Below the pieces are notes generated by a model, which was given only the letters and a program-made list of their open reading frames with translations, did no database searches and was not told the origin of the DNA. A DNA stretch of 64,000 nt from Prorocentrum cordatum (taxonomy: Eukaryota > Sar > Dinophyceae > Prorocentrales > Prorocentraceae). The stretch lies in NCBI GenBank assembly GCA_963575745.1, contig CAUYUJ010010402.1, positions 264,275 through 328,274 of the forward strand, given 5' to 3'. The position numbers and the translations under genes were made by a program. Shown piece by piece: positions 22,347 to 32,979 of this stretch. How positions within the stretch are numbered: position 1 is the first letter of the stretch; every line of letters begins with the position of its first letter.

Positions 22347-22877
22347 CTACGCGGCGGCCGGCGGGCAGGGCACTCTCCGAATGACGCCTGGCCGCTGGCA
22401 AGGGGGCTCTAGACGCGTGACCAGGTCGGGTCCGCGAAAATTGGGCCAACCGCTATTCTGATTTACGGGCGCTGCCCCGGGCGTTTCCTCCAGCGCCCGC
22501 CAACTGAGGTCCAACGACCGGAGGTCATACACCGCCTCCATGTGAACAACATCGAATGAAGAGGCCGGCGCCAGAAATCTAGCAAAGGGGCCTTGGAGGC
22601 GCCCTGGCAACGCTCGCATAAGGCTCCGCGCGTCGTCCGCACCGACGTCGCGCTGCGCGGCGCCCGCGCAAATCGCGGCGCCGCCTGCGGCGGGCCCGCT
22701 CCCGAAAAGTACCCAGGCACCCCGGCGCGCGAAGTTGAGCTGGTTAGTCGAATGCTTCGCGTACGTGTGGCACTCGAAGATCTTCTCCCCGCTGGCGGCG
22801 GCCGCGGGCCACAAGGGGAACCGCCTGCGGCGCGCGACCGGCACGGCCGCCGGCGGGCACCCCTCGGCCCCTGCTTT
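22347..22877 (-). CDS. KDZ-like transposase gene, part 3 (C-terminal)
   Basis: The minus frame reads EGCPPAAVPVARRRRFPLWP, then FECHTYAKHSTNQLNFARRG, WVLFGSGPAAGGAAICAGAA and VVHMEAVYDLRSLDLSWRAL before a stop at 22347. Its 5' edge (22877) is exactly one end of the 10.1-kb insertion, and the frame joins without loss to the end of part 2 at 32980. I have no independent family match for this piece; it is assigned to the transposase gene by position, strand and frame. It could instead be the start of an unrelated gene. Confidence 0.45.
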   Translation of the reverse strand, partial: KAGAEGCPPAAVPVARRRRFPLWPAAAASGEKIFECHTYAKHSTNQLNFARRGAWVLFGSGPAAGGAAICAGAAQRDVGADDARSLMRALPGRLQGPFARFLAPASSFDVVHMEAVYDLRSLDLSWRALEETPGAAPVNQNSGWPNFRGPDLVTRLEPPCQRPGVIRRVPCPPAAA

Positions 22878-22899
22878 GATGAACGGCGGATTATATCTT

Positions 22900-23200
22900 A
22901 GATATAAGTTGAGGACGAGAGTTACTAATCGACTTAGGCGACTTACGAAGTCGAGTTATAAGTCGACTTAGGCCGACTTAGCATTACCGACTTAGGTGAT
23001 CGACTTTGGTCAGCTCATAAGTTGAGTTATAACTTAAAAGCTAAGTCCGCAACCGTCTTATAAGTCGAGTTATCAGTCGAGTTATGACTCGAAATGGTCG
23101 ACTTAGTAAGTCGAACTATTTCGACTTACTAAGTCGAACTATGTCGACTTACTAAGTCGAACGATTTCGACTTACTAAGTCGAATTAGCCCCGAGTTAGT
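22900..23200. repeat. Subterminal GTCGACTTAGTAAGTCGA palindromic repeats (left)
   Basis: Repeated words such as TCGACTTACTAAGTCGAACT, each itself near-palindromic (GACTTACTAAGTC), plus TAAGTCGAGTTATAAGTCGA. The composition is AT-rich, in sharp contrast to the surrounding GC-rich DNA. The matching zone at the other end of the insertion is 32530-32960. Confidence 0.85.
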
Positions 23201-23339
23201 AGGTACAAAGTAATCCTTGAGGTATGGTTTTCTGTATATATTCCTCGTGGGATTCAATCATCTACTACGGCGTCTCACGAAGATTCCTACATATTTTAAC
23301 CTTCGTATGCACGCAGTTTTGTACATATGCGCGCGTAAG

Positions 23340-23860
23340 GTGTGTTCACGCATTGCGATGTAGATAGCGCGCGCGCGCACGTACACATGCGCATGCATGC
23401 ACATGCACAATCAGATGTCGATGCCGATACCGATATCGATGCATACGCGCGCTTCCGGCGATACTTCTATCAGCAGTAGCGCGGCGCGCGCCCCCCTGCA
23501 ATTTAATTGTCTGTTCTACGGGTCGCGCGAGCGCCCCGCGATTGAACTTTTTACCACTCTTTCCTTCCTGTCGGAGGAAGAGAAGAAGGAGGCGCGCAGC
23601 GCGTGCACATATGTGTCTTTCCTCGTTGTTGCTTAACTGTTTAAACCTTTTGCTCCCTTGTCGCGACGCAGACAAGAAAGAAAAGAAACGCAAAGCGGGG
23701 GCGCTCAAGGCGCGCGCACTTTACGCGGTGAACTGTTCCACCCTTGCCTCCCCCCCCAAAAAAAAACGGGATCGTGAGGCGATCTTGTTGCGCTCGCGAG
23801 TGACGCGAGCAGCCATTGCAAGAAAGGGCGCCCCTTGCAGTGAGAAAAATGAGGGGAAGG

Positions 23861-23899
<39 letters not shown>

Positions 23900-24240
23900 T
23901 GGGAGAAGTTATGATGATGATGATGACGATGATGATGACGACGACGATGGTGACGGTGACGGTGATGATGATGACGACGACGACGATGATGGTAACTCGT
24001 ACGGTCGCGGATTGTTCCTGCCTTAGAGAGCCTCGCCCTCGTCCTTCTCCTCGCCCCACCGCGGTGCAGGACATCGATTATCGAAGAGGACATCGACTAT
24101 TGTTGTCGGGGTGTGGGGGTGGGTGGGTGGGGGGGGGGGTATAGGGGTGGGGGAGGGCAGCCAACGGGCTCCTATTGTGACCCGCCCCGCTTCGACTCGT
24201 CATTTGGGCGTTTCTTCTCCTCCTCGTCATCTTTGTGTAC
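23340..24240. other. Simple-sequence stretch, no gene seen
   Basis: GCGCGC/ATGCATGC alternation at 23360-23450, (GA)n at 23866-23895 and degenerate GAT/GAC triplets at 23908-24000. A G-rich tract (GGGTGGGTGGGGGGGGGGGT) lies near 24117-24140. Confidence 0.6.
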
Positions 24241-25080
24241 AGATGCAAGAGCTAGTCCTGCTACTACTATTTCTACTACTGGTGCGACGGCAACGACGAC
24301 TACTACAACTACTACTACCTCCACCACCACTCGCTTGACTATTACCATCGCTGCTACTTGCATTGTCAGTCAGCCGGCTACTACCTCCACTGATACTACA
24401 ACTGTTAATATATGTATGCCACAAATATGTCACCACCAACTGAATACTTCTACGACTATCTTCACAATGTCAGTGATGTTCCAATTGGTGCTCGTATCTA
24501 CACGACAACCGCCTGCAATTTATTTGCATTCACCGCCGCCGCAACCCTGCCTGGGTCAGGCGGTGGCGGTGTTTGTGGTGGAGTGGTGGCGGCGGTGGTC
24601 TGAGCTGTGGTTTTAGCAGTAGGATCAGATATACAAGACGCAGACTTAGCAGGCATCGCGAAACTGTTCTATGAGTTTTAAGAGTCCGCGCAGTATCAGT
24701 AGCAGGCTTCGTAGTGGAACCAATACCAATTCTAATAGTAGTTGCGGTAGAAGTAAGAGTACCCGTAGTCGCTAGTGGCGGAGAAATGAGACTCAGGGTG
24801 TTCATTCGGAAAAGGGGCCGATCGGCGAAAGCTTGCCACCACGACCCCCGCCCGCCCTCCCTCTCATCCAGACGGGGTGGGTGCGGAACCGTATTGTTGG
24901 AAGTTGCCATGGTAGCGGTGGTAGTCTTAGCACCAATAAGAAGTAGTAGTGGCGGAGTGCGGGTATCATGAAGACTAGCAGAAGCCGTACTTGTTGTAAT
25001 TCTGCTGCAAAGCCATGATGCAGCGACACATGGCGATGAGAATGAAACTAACGAGATTTCAGGGGGACCATGATGCTGAT
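24240..25080. other. Degenerate ACT/AGT trinucleotide region, no gene supported
   Basis: Many CTACTACTA-like phrases on one strand and GTAGTAGTGG on the other. The 191-residue minus frame here is Thr/Ser-rich throughout and its bias follows the triplet repeat. Confidence 0.5.
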
Positions 25081-25194
25081 GGCAATTTTCTGCAATTGGC
25101 GACATATTTGGTATCTGACATGAGGTTCACAAGACCATTCCTGTAACGCGTGAAGAAAAAATGCAGACGTCGAACGTGGGTGCGTCCCCCCCCA

Positions 25195-25275
25195 TGCGCG
25201 CATATACATATACATATATATAACATATACACATATACTCATATGCACATATATATATATATATATGTATATGCA
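25195..25275. repeat. ATATAC/TATATA microsatellite
   Basis: ACATATACATATATAT-type alternation. Confidence 0.85.
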
Positions 25276-25317
25276 CTTACGCATGACGAAAATCTTTATA
25301 CTTGTTTTTTTTTGCTG

Positions 25318-26040
25318 GCGTAGCCCGAATTTGTTTTTCGCGAAGTAAGCTGACTGGACTGACTGGACTGACTGGACTGAACTGGTCGCACATGTGAGGA
25401 GGGCGTAAACAATTCGGCGACCCAGTGCGCAACCTATGGCGCCACCAATGGGAGGCCGTTTTATCCTCGGCGGCCGAGGGCGCAACTTATGGCGCAACCA
25501 ATAGGACGTTTTATTCTCGGCGGCCGAGGGCGCAACCTATGGCGCAACCAGTACGAGGGCGTTTTATTGTCGGCGGCCGAGGGCGCAACCTATGGCGCAA
25601 CCAATGGGAGGACGTCTTGTTCTCGGCGGCCGAGGACGCAACCAATAGGAGGACGTTTCAGTCTCGGCGGCCGAGGGCGCAAGCTATGGCGCAACCAAGA
25701 GGAGACGTTTTATCTTCGGCGGCCGAGGGCGCAACCTATGGCGCAACCAATGGGAGGACGTTTCATTCTCGGCGGCTGAGGGCGCAACCTATGGCGCAAC
25801 CAATCAGAAGACAATTTGTTGTCGGCGGCCGAGGGCGCAACATATGGCGAAACCAATAGGAGCCCGTTATATTCCCGACGGCCGAGGGGCGCAACATATG
25901 GCGCAACCAATAAGAGGACCGATGTGGCCCAGACTGGTTGGACTTCGAATTGCGTGCGGGGCTTCACCCGATTTATGCTCGCCGTCTAGGCTGGCCGCGG
26001 GGCCCAAGCGGCGAGCTGTCTTGCGATTGCAGCCCAAGCC
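25318..26040 (+). repeat. 53-bp-array interspersed element, copy X1
   Basis: Begins with CGAATTTGTTTTTCGCGAAG and GACTGGACTGACTGGACTGA (25328-25390). About nine units of a 53-bp repeat follow (25430-25925), each containing GGCGGCCGAGGGCGCAACCT, ATGGCGCAACCAAT and a TTTTAT(C/T)(C/T)TC segment. The end is a conserved ~110-bp tail (GACTGGTTGGACTTCGAATT ... CCCAAGCGGCGAGCTGTC). The inverted CCAAT word and a T-rich segment recur at fixed spacing in every unit. Confidence 0.75.
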
Positions 26041-26139
26041 GCGGCATTCGCATTGCAACCCCCGTCCCCCGTAGAATCTTAACACGGGCGGGCCTGGTGC
26101 TCGCGAGTTCGATTTCTGTCGGCACGCTCCTAAACTGAG

Positions 26140-26585
26140 TATTATATATGAGACAATTCTATTCTCGACGGCCGAGGGGCGCAACCTATGGCGCAACCAA
26201 TAGGAGCCAGTCATATTCTCGGCGGCCGAGGGCAAGGACGATGATGAACGACGAGGACGAACATGAACGACGACGCCCACGACGACAACGCCGACGACGA
26301 CGGCGGCGAAGAGGACGGCGACGGCGGCGGCGACGGCGCCGACGAAGACGGCGGCGACGGCGGCGGCGCCGAAGACAACTGCGACGGCGACGACAGCGAC
26401 GACGGCGGCGGCGACGACGACAACGAGCACCGCTACCACGACGACGCCCGAGGCGACGACGAACTCACTGACGGGGCCTAGACTGGCTGGACATCCAAAT
26501 GCGTGCGGGGCTACGCCCGATGTGTGCTCGTCGTTTGGGTTGGCCGTGTAGCCCAAGCGGCGAGCTGTCTTGTGAAACTCCAACA
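26140..26585 (+). repeat. 53-bp-array element, copy X2 with internal (GAC)n
   Basis: Only about one and a half array units (26155-26232) remain before a (GAC)/(GGC) microsatellite at 26235-26470. Then comes the conserved tail (GACTGGCTGGACATCCAAAT ... CAAGCGGCGAGCTGTCTTGT). The GAC segment and tail have an inverted partner at 28000-28360. Confidence 0.75.
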
Positions 26586-26689
26586 CCTGATATGTTGTTT
26601 CCTCTTCCCCTTCGTCCTCCCCCTCAGGCGTGTAATTTTCGTCATCTTTCCCCCCTCCTCCGCCTCCTTCTCCTCTGTTGGGCTCCCCT

Positions 26690-28005
26690 TGGGGTTTGGG
26701 CCGGCTTGACGGGCCGCTTGGGACCGTATTGTGCTATTTCGGGGGCCGTCTAGGGCCGTCTCGGCCGTCTCGGGGCGCTTTGGATGGGCTCTTGGGTATT
26801 CCTGGGCTGTCGGGAGCCAGAAGAGGCGAGAACGCGAAACGAATTCAAAACTCCTAGAGGCCTCGCGTATCCCCGTCAACCCATTCAGAAACGCCGCCCT
26901 TGAGAACTGACGGGGGACCGCAGGATGAGACACAGATCGTGAAGCAAACCGGGCAACCATGGTGAACTGAGAGATCTCTGGGCCGAAGGGGGGTGGCCAT
27001 GCAGGGCATCTTCGGGCCATCTCTGGGGCTCGCGTGGGGGCAAGGGGTAAGGGAGGATTATGAGGAGAAGGAGGACGACGACGGCGACGAGGAAGAGGAG
27101 GAACATGAGGAGGACTACGATGAGGACAAGGACGAGAACCATGACGAAGACAGGGATGAGGATGAGGAGGCGGAAAACGGGGACGAATACTCTTGGAGCC
27201 ATCTTACGAGGATGAGGGCTAGGACGAGGACGAGGAAAACGAGGATGTTGAGGACGATGCCGAGGAGAGAGACGAGGACGAGGATGAGGAGGAGGACGAG
27301 GAAGAGGTTGAGGACGAGAAGGAGGACGAGGAGGAAGAGGAGGAAAGGGAGGACGCGGAGGAAGCGGGCGAAGACGGGGAGGAGAAGTGGGAGGAGGACG
27401 ACGAGGACTCTGGAAGCCATCGCCATCGTGTTCGTTGATACCCCGTCCTCGAGATCCATGTTCATGTCCATCTGGTCAATTGCTCCCTCTGTTTTCCCCT
27501 CCCCCTCGTCAGCGCCATCGGGTCATTGTCATCATCCTCCTCCTCCTCCCCTTCCCTTTCCCTTCCTCCTCCCCGTCCCCCTTGCCTGCCTCCCAGCTCC
27601 GCAAAGTCGTTCCCATTCTTCGCCTCTCCCTCCGTCACGTCACACCGCTCCTTCTCCTCCTCCTCCTCCTCCTCCTCCTCCTCCTCCTCCTCCTCCTCCT
27701 CCTCCTCCTTTCTCTCCCATAAATAATCCTCCCCCTCCTCCCGCGAGTGTGAGGGGGAGCGGCGAGAGAGCGACTTTCCTGGGCGATCTGCGTGGGCCGC
27801 CAGGCCATCTTGGACCGTCTGGGAGCGTTCTTGGGCCGTCTTGGGGTCCTCTTGGGCCGTCTTGAGGGCCCAAGAGGACCCCAAGACGGCCCAAGAGCGC
27901 TCCCAGACGGTCCAAGATTGCCTCAAGACGGTTCAAGTGGTACCCAGGAGGACGCCTCAAGAGGCGCCCCGATGGGATCCCCCAAAGGGCCCCAAGAGGC
28001 CAACC
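26690..28005 (-). repeat. Composite interspersed repeat, copy R4 (inverted, no head)
   Basis: In reverse orientation: a short CCAAGAnGGC-like stretch at 26700-26820, the tail at 26850-26990 (CTCGCGTATCCCCGTCAACC ... TGAACTGAGAGATCTCTGGG), GAG/GAC microsatellites at 27060-27420, (TCC)n at 27530-27715 and the CCAAGAnGGC array at 27780-28000. The array contains a 38-bp-class inverted repeat around GGGCCGTCTTGAGGGCCCAA at about 27850-27875. The head is cut off by copy X3. Confidence 0.55.
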
Positions 28006-28159
28006 GCAATCACCAGACAGCTCGCCGCTTGGGCCACATGGCCAACCCAAACGACGAGCATACATCGGGCGTAGCCCCGCACGGATTTGGATGTCCAGCC
28101 AGTCTGTGCCCCATCAGTGAGTTCGTCGTCGCCTCGGGTGTCGTCGTGGTAGCGGCGCT

Positions 28160-28212
<53 letters not shown>

Positions 28213-28246
28213 TCGTCGTGGCCTTCGGCGCCGCCGCCATTGCCGC

Positions 28247-28277
<31 letters not shown>

Positions 28278-28945
28278 CCCTTCGCTCACCGCCGCCGTCG
28301 TCGGCGTCGTCGTCGTGGGCGTCGTCGTTCATCATCGTCCTCGTTGTTCATCCTCGTCCTCGCCCTCGGCCGCCGAGAATGTGACTGGCTCCTATTGGTT
28401 GCGCCACGGGTTGGGCTCTCGGCCGCGGAGAAAATTTGTGGCTCCTATTGGTTGCGCCATAGGTTGCGCCCTCGGCCGCCGAGAATTTAGCTGGCTCCTG
28501 TTTCTTGCGCTATAAGTTGCGCCCCTCGGCCGCCGAGAATATAACTGTCTCCTATTGGCTGCGCCATAGGTTGCGCCCTCGGCCGTCGAGAATATGACTG
28601 GCTCCTTTTGGTTGCGCCATAGGTTGCGCCCTCGGCCGCCGAGAATATGACTGGCTCCTACTGGTTGCGCCATAGCTTGCGCCCCTCGTCCGCCGAGAAT
28701 ATAACTGGCAACGATTGGTTGCGCCATAGGTTGCGCCCTCGGCCGCCGAGAGTATAACTGGCTCCGGGCGGTTGCGCCGTAGGTGGCTTCCTCTTCCGCT
28801 GAGAATATAACTGGCTCCTAATGGTTACGCCATAGGTTGCGCCCCTCGGCGACCGAACATCTAACTGGCTCGTAACGAGCCCGACCAGTCAGTCCAGTCC
28901 AGTTTCATTTCGCGAAAAACAAATTCGTGCAACGCCCGAAATGAT
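28000..28945 (-). repeat. 53-bp-array element, copy X3 (inverted, with (CGT)n)
   Basis: Read on the minus strand: flank with GACTGGACTGACTGG and TTTGTTTTTCGCGAAA at 28945-28880, about nine 53-bp units to 28370, (GAC)n to 28120, and the conserved tail to 28010. It is the inverted counterpart of X2, so X2 and X3 form an inverted pair of about 0.4 kb arms around copy R4. Confidence 0.75.
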
Positions 28946-30165
28946 TACCATCAAGTCCCACCAGCCCTCTGTGCGAAAGTGGTCTGACGGTATTTGTCAT
29001 CCTTTTTCCAAGGCCCCTTCTTCCCATTCGGGGAAGGGGTTTACCCCTCCCCCTACCACTCCCAGGGATCTGGACGGGGGGGGGGGCGGCCAAGATGGCT
29101 CCAAGAGGATATCCAATTCTACAAGATGGCCTCCAAGATGGCTCAAGGTAGCCGAAAATGATTCAATACAAGTTCTGACATGCCCCCAAGGGGCCCTAAG
29201 AGTGCCACAAACAGGCGCCAAATGCTTCCGGAGCCCGTGACCCCCCCGAGAGGCCCAAATCTTTCAACAATCTGAAGTAAATCAAAAGTGTTCGCCTTCT
29301 TGCCTTTTCGTTTCCGACTTGTTTTCCAGTTTGGCTTAACGATGACCCCAAGATGGCCCAAGGGGGCCCCTAGAGGGGCCCACGATGCACTCAAGACGGC
29401 CCCAAGAGCGCCAAAGAGGGCAACTAAGAGGTGAATTTTGGGGCCCTGGAGGGGGGGACTGAATTCGGAACCCCCTTATTTGAATGATGGCCTCCAAACT
29501 GCCCTTAAGAGGCCTTCCGGCCCCCCAAGAGCCAAGAGGGCTCTAAGAGGGCCCCAAGAGGCCCCCTCAAAGAGCCCCAAGATGATCCCAATACCCTCCA
29601 AGGTAGCCCCAAGAGTGCCCCAAGACCCAAAGATGCCAGGGCCCTCGTCCTCCTCCCCCTCCTCGTTTTCGTCCGTTTCCTCCCCGTCCTCCTCTTCCTC
29701 CTCCTCTTCATCCTTCTCGTCCTCATCCTTATCCTCGTCCTCGTCATCCCCCTCGTCCTCGTCATCTTCCTCGTTCTCGTCCTCGTCCTTTTCGTTTTCC
29801 TCCTCCTCGTCCTAGCCCTCATCCTCGTAATATGGCTCAAAGAGTCTGGTCCCTGTTGATCTCCTCCACCTCCTCCTCATCCTCCACCTCGTCGTCGTTT
29901 TCGTCCTCGTTCTCGTCCTTGTCCTCATCGTCGTCCTCCTCCAGTTTCCCCTCTTCCTCGTCGTTGTCGTCGTTGTCCACCTTCCTCCTCCTTTCCCCCC
30001 CCCCCCCTCACACCGGCACCAGAGATGGCCCGAAGAAACCTCCAGTGCCACCCAACTGTCCCCAGAGATCTCTCAGTTCACTCTGGTTGCTGGCTTTGTT
30101 TCAATATATGCGTCTCCCCCTCTCGCTTCCCGTCAGCTCTCAAGGACAGCGTTTCTGAATGGTAC
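28930..30165 (+). repeat. Composite interspersed repeat, copy R3
   Basis: Head at 28930-29090 (CAAGTCCCACCAGCCCTCTG ... AGGGATCTGGACGG), CCAAGAnGGC array at 29095-29640, TCC/GTC-rich microsatellites at 29640-30000 and tail at 30010-30165 (CAGAGATCTCTCAGTTCACT ... GACAGCGTTTCTGAATGG). The 5' edge abuts copy X3. Confidence 0.6.
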
Positions 30166-30169
30166 GGTG

Positions 30170-31210
30170 TGTATATAAACATATGTGTATAAATGATTCG
30201 GGCAAGAACGTTTGGCGCAAAACCTGTCGAAGGAAAGGCGTGGCGCGGTGGGGGGAGTGGGGTTCAGATGGGGACGGGGGATGCGAGGGGGCATCGAACT
30301 CACCTTTCCTGTTTCTTCCTTATTCTTTCCGCTCCCTCATCTTCATTCCTCGTCCATCCTCACTCCCCCTCCCCATCCCTTCTCCTCCCTCCTCCTTCCT
30401 TGTTCCTTGTCCCTCCTCCGCGCCTTCGTCTTCTCCCCATCCTCCTCCCTCGCCCTCTGTACCTCTTTCCTCCTCCTCATCTCCCCCCCATCCTCCATCG
30501 ACTCCCTCTCCTCTCCAGTGGCAACATGTAGACATGTAGATCTGTTGGGGGAGGGCTCCCAAGATCGACCGTTGCTTCTTTATTGAAAAAGGGTGGGGTA
30601 CCTTTTGAGATCCCTCTCAATAAGTTATCTTTCACAGGCGCAATAAACAGAGACCATCACCATCAGCATCATCCGTCTCCTGCGCCCTCACCCTCATCAG
30701 CCTGAATCGCCGCACCCCAGTATCTCCAGTACTCTGACAACATTTGCGGTTACTACCACTACTGCTGATAGTACTCACTCTACAGAGAACAACAAAAACA
30801 CCAAACCAAGACAAACGCCGACTGTCGAAGAAGAAGCGCAGCGAAGGGCTGGCGGAGGCGGGCTGGAGGGCGCGAAGAAAAAATCGGCGGGGGGGGTCGG
30901 AGTCGCCCCCTTCTCTTCCTCCGTCATTCATTCCTCTTCACCATGCATTATATCATCCTTCATTCTCCTTCCCCATCACCCCCCCACGCGCAAGGCGCGA
31001 TTATCTTCGCGCCCCCGTGCACCGCCCCGTCCTCTTCCAGTCCATTCATATTCCCTCCACACCCCCTCTTTCCCCTTCCCCCCATCGCCCCCCTTCCCCC
31101 CTTCCTTCCCCCACTCCGTCCCCGCCACGCATCACCTCCAGATGTATGTATACATGCGTGCACGTACGCACGCGCGCGTCACATAGTACATGCATACATT
31201 ATATATATAT
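30170..31210. other. Gene-poor stretch
   Basis: 30170-30300 is mixed sequence. 30300-30520 is C/T-rich low complexity. 30600-30940 is unique sequence with open frames but no recognisable product. 30940-31130 is CCCCTTCC-rich, and 31190-31225 is (TA)n. Confidence 0.5.
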
Positions 31211-31224
31211 ATATATATACACTA

Positions 31225-31965
31225 TATATTGCGCGTGGCCAATCACACGACATGTCGCCGCTTGGGCCCCGCGGCCAATCCAAACGGCGAGCATAAATCG
31301 GGCGTAGCCCCGCACGCTATTCGAAGTCCAACCAATCTGGGCCACATCGGTCGTCCTTTTGGTTGCGCCATAGGTTGCGCCCTCGGCCGCCGAGAATGGA
31401 ACGTCCTCCCAGCGGTTGCGCCATAGGTTGCGCCCTCGGCCGCCGAAAATAAAACGCCCCCCCATTGGTTGCGCCATAGGTTGCGCCCTCGGCCGCCGAG
31501 AAGAAAACGCCCTCCCATTGGTTGCACCGTAGGTTGCGCCCTCGGCCGCCGAGAGTAAAACGACCTCTTATTGGTTGCGCCATAGGTTGCGCCCTCGGCC
31601 GCCGAGAATAAAACGTTTCCCTATTGGTTGCGCCCTCGGCCGCCGAGAGTAAAACGTCCTCCCATTGGTTACGCCATAGGTTGCGCCCTCGGCCGCCGAG
31701 AATGGAACGTCCTCCCATTGGTTGCGCCATAGGTTGCGCCTTCGGCCGTCGAGAATAAAATGTCCTCCTATTGGTTGCGCCATAGGTTGCGCCCTCGCTC
31801 GGCGAGAATAACACGACCTCCGATTGGTGGCGCCATAGGTTGCGCCCTGGGTCGCCGGAAATTAATATTTAAACGTCCTCCTAACAGGTGCGACCAGTTC
31901 AGTCCACTCAGTCTAGTCAGCCTAATTCGCGATAAACGAATCCGGGATACGCCAGAAATTACGTG
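31225..31965 (-). repeat. 53-bp-array element, copy X4 (inverted)
   Basis: Minus orientation. The flank at 31965-31890 (CGGATTCGTTTATCGCGAAT, then GACTAGACTGAGTGGACTGA) is followed by about ten 53-bp units to 31350 and the conserved tail to 31230 (GTCCAACCAATCTGG / CCGCTTGGGCC on the plus strand). It is the most regular array in the window. Confidence 0.8.
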
Positions 31966-31984
31966 CGAACCATTCTGTGGACAG

Positions 31985-32312
31985 TGCACGTATACCACAT
32001 ATGTGCGCGCGGCATTTTGCATAGCGATGGATGTGCTGACGACATCATTATATATGGTTACATAGCGCCGATGTGCTTACGACATCACCACATATGACTA
32101 TATAGCGGTGACAACATAAATTTTTGACATTTCACACATCGCACACACGCCGACGCCACCTGTGTTTCCCACCACAAAACAAAATTACGCATCGGCCCGT
32201 CTTGCATTCTGATTCGAGATCTACGGTATTGACTGGTCTGTGTTCCACCGCAAAATAAAATCACGAATCGAGCCGTCCTGCATTTTGTTGAGAGTTCTAT
32301 GGTCTTGACTGT
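31985..32312. repeat. Two short tandem duplications
   Basis: About 50-bp units with GATGTGCT(G/T)ACGACATCA at 32030-32090, and a ~75-bp unit with CCGTC(T/C)TGCATT(C/T)TG at 32164-32235 and 32248-32312. The composition is more AT-rich than the flanks. Nothing coding is seen from 31965 to 32530. Confidence 0.65.
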
Positions 32313-32529
32313 TAACGTACATGTTACCAGAAAAAGCCAGAGCACCATTCGTTCAAAATTATGTTGTTGTCGGAGGATATATAACAAAAGCTTTTTTTGT
32401 TACCGAGACAAAATCTGGATCACAAGTTCTCAACATACTTGTTGGTGTTGTGGATGGCCAGGTGCCGCAAACATGTTCAAAACCGTTGTTAATCATGTGA
32501 ATAATCGTTGTTAAACGCTTCAACATAAG

Positions 32530-32979
32530 TTGATACCGTCGACTTATAAGTCGACATAGTTCGACCTAGTAAGTCGGACTACGTCGACGTAGTAACTCGA
32601 ACGTTCGACTTAGCTAACTCGACTTAGGTCGACTTAGTAAGTCGAGTTAGGTCGACTTAGCTAAGTCGACTTATAACTTGATTATAACTCAATTACTAAG
32701 TCGAAGAGCTCAGGGCTAATTGTGTTAAGTATAAGTCACCTAACTTGGTTACAACCCGACTTATAATTCAACCTCCTAAGTCTGCTGACTTTTACTAACT
32801 CAACGAGCTCTAATAAGGCATTAGAGGTTGACTTATAACTCAGACGCTGTCAGTCACTATTAAACGCGCCAGTTTATAACTTAGTTAAAACTTAGTTATA
32901 ACTTAATTATAACTTAGTTATAGCTTAGTTACTAACAGGCGTCCTCAACTTATATCTAAGACATAACCCGCCGTTCATC
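32530..32979. repeat. Subterminal GTCGACTTA repeats and right terminal inverted repeat
   Basis: GACTTAGTAAGTCGAGTTAGGTCG-type words at 32530-32720, then TAACTTAGTTATAACTTAAT-type words to 32935, then the terminal repeat (32940-32979) ending CCGCCGTTCATC. Confidence 0.85.

Larger units (their letters stand above)
22878..32979. mobile_element. 10.1-kb insertion with ~40-bp terminal inverted repeats
   Basis: The left end reads GATGAACGGCGGATTATATC TTAGATATAAGTTGAGGACG; the reverse complement of the right end is the same at 38 of 40 positions. Inside each end is an AT-rich zone packed with GTCGACTTA/TAAGTCGA words (22900-23200 and 32530-32960). The interior holds four copies of a 53-bp-array element, two composite repeats and microsatellites, and no transposase that I can see. 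It splits a KDZ-like transposase reading frame. Target duplication is at most 1 bp (A) as written. Confidence 0.7.

Noticed and set aside
24530-25105. 191-residue Thr-rich minus-strand ORF
   Set aside because: Composition follows degenerate ACT/AGT triplets; no motif or non-repetitive core.
31190-31225. TATA-box promoter at (TA)n tracts
   Set aside because: Simple TA microsatellites with no adjacent gene on a consistent strand; dinoflagellate promoters rarely use TATA.
22900-32979. CRISPR array in the GTCGACTTA or 53-bp repeat regions
   Set aside because: Units are contiguous or palindromic without regular unique spacers, and the genome is eukaryotic.
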